Translations under genes and position numbers: made by a program
Shown: positions 5,785 through 6,049 of the stretch, piece after piece
Position numbering within the stretch: the stretch's first letter is position 1
Layout of the letters: each line of letters begins with the position of its first letter
Source of the DNA: a bacterium
GTDB taxonomy: Bacteria > Verrucomicrobiota > Kiritimatiellia > UBA8416 > CAMZLY01
Length of the DNA stretch: 6,049 nucleotides
Assembly (NCBI GenBank): GCA_030632465.1
Contig: DAOVUR010000120.1
Coordinates: 1 to 6,049, forward strand
Direction of reading: 5' to 3'
Notes under the pieces: model-generated
Database searches by the model: none
What the model saw: the letters and a program-made list of their open reading frames with translations, nothing else
What the model was told of the DNA's origin: nothing

Positions 5785-5858
5785 GTAAAACAGCTTTCCA
5801 AAGCTGTTTAGATCAGCATCCGTCTTTACGCCGAGACAAGTCGGAGTGCTGATTTACT
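5785..5858. repeat. Intergenic three-hairpin repeat, copy 2 (long form)
   Basis: Same order as copy 1: GTAAA, the perfect 10-nt hairpin AAACAGCTTT / AAAGCTGTTT (5788-5809), TCAGCA (5813-5818), then CGGAGTGCTGATTTACT (5842-5858). The second stem is longer here (TCCG pairs with CGGA) and its loop carries about 19 extra bases, with a small GTCT/AGAC stem of their own. Outside the insert, the two copies differ at one internal base (G/A before TCAGCA) and at the first base. It lies between the 3' end of uppP and the promoter of the small minus-strand gene. Confidence 0.85.
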
Positions 5859-6048
5859 TTAATAGTAAAAGTCCGGCAACGCCTATAATGAGGCAGTATA
5901 CTCCGAAGTACCAGAAGTGACCTTTACGAATTAAGCGTAACAGGATTCCTATTGCAGCTAGGCCAACTAGGCAAGAGACTATCATTCCGGCTACAAGTGT
6001 TGCTGGTTTGCAGCCTAAGTCACCTTGAAAGATCTCAGGTAGCTTTAA
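5854..6048 (-). CDS. uppP: Undecaprenyl-diphosphatase UppP (BacA family), C-terminal part
   Basis: The window ends inside this gene; the last 64 codons and the TAA stop are visible. The integral membrane enzyme removes a phosphate from undecaprenyl diphosphate at the outer face of the inner membrane, recycling the lipid carrier for peptidoglycan and other envelope polymers; overexpression gives bacitracin resistance. Visible are a hydrophobic segment TLVAGMIVSCLVGLAAIGIL, a basic turn LIRKGHFWYFGVYCL and a final membrane segment LIIGVAGLLLL, then Lys and stop. The 'AG...S..VG..AI..LLR....G.FW.F..YC...G' pattern is that of the family's C-terminus. The catalytic motifs lie upstream and are not seen. 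The stop codon falls inside the terminal TTTACT of repeat copy 2. Confidence 0.85.
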   Translation of the reverse strand, partial: LKLPEIFQGDLGCKPATLVAGMIVSCLVGLAAIGILLRLIRKGHFWYFGVYCLIIGVAGLLLLK

Positions 6049-6049
6049 A

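Overview
The window is a moderately AT-rich piece of a Gram-negative-type bacterial chromosome. A DsbD with a signal peptide and a periplasmic domain implies an outer-membrane cell plan. A class A flavodiiron protein implies an organism that is anaerobic or regularly meets O2 or NO as a stress. The sequence alone does not fix the lineage. The intergenic hairpin repeats and the gene styles would suit a PVC-type bacterium (Lentisphaerae/Verrucomicrobia-like), but that is a guess. Both ends of the window cut through genes.

Layout. Positions 1-111 (+) hold the last 36 codons of a thioredoxin-like protein. A clear hairpin terminator follows at 179-222. Next comes a tightly packed plus-strand unit: a flavodiiron protein (285-1481), a DsbD-type transmembrane thiol reductase (1531-3096) and glucose-6-phosphate dehydrogenase (3197-4873). 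It ends at a long hairpin plus T-tract at 4887-4943. Positions 4946-5069 hold a GC-richer, hairpin-dense intergenic repeat. On the minus strand lie a 68-aa helical protein (5532-5738) and an overlapping MNT-like nucleotidyltransferase (5093-5569). A second copy of the repeat is at 5785-5858. The window ends in the C-terminus of undecaprenyl-diphosphatase UppP (5854-6048, minus).

How the genes fit together. The plus-strand unit reads as a redox module. G6PDH makes NADPH, DsbD moves thiol reducing power across the membrane, and the flavodiiron protein removes O2 and/or NO. The truncated upstream gene is also thioredoxin-like. This link is inferred from gene order and known families.

Two gene ends are odd and are the best leads. 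(1) zwf runs without a stop into a 58-residue Cys/His-rich putative zinc-binding module. The junction keeps a complete translation start (out-of-frame TAA overlapping AAGGAG, 7 nt, ATG), as if two genes had become one or the module is also made separately. (2) dsbD stops early inside its thioredoxin domain. The -1 frame stays open across a GATTAC hexamer repeat and ends in a TGA that overlaps the zwf ATG. The third lead is the modular three-hairpin repeat family. One copy supplies the stop codon of uppP.
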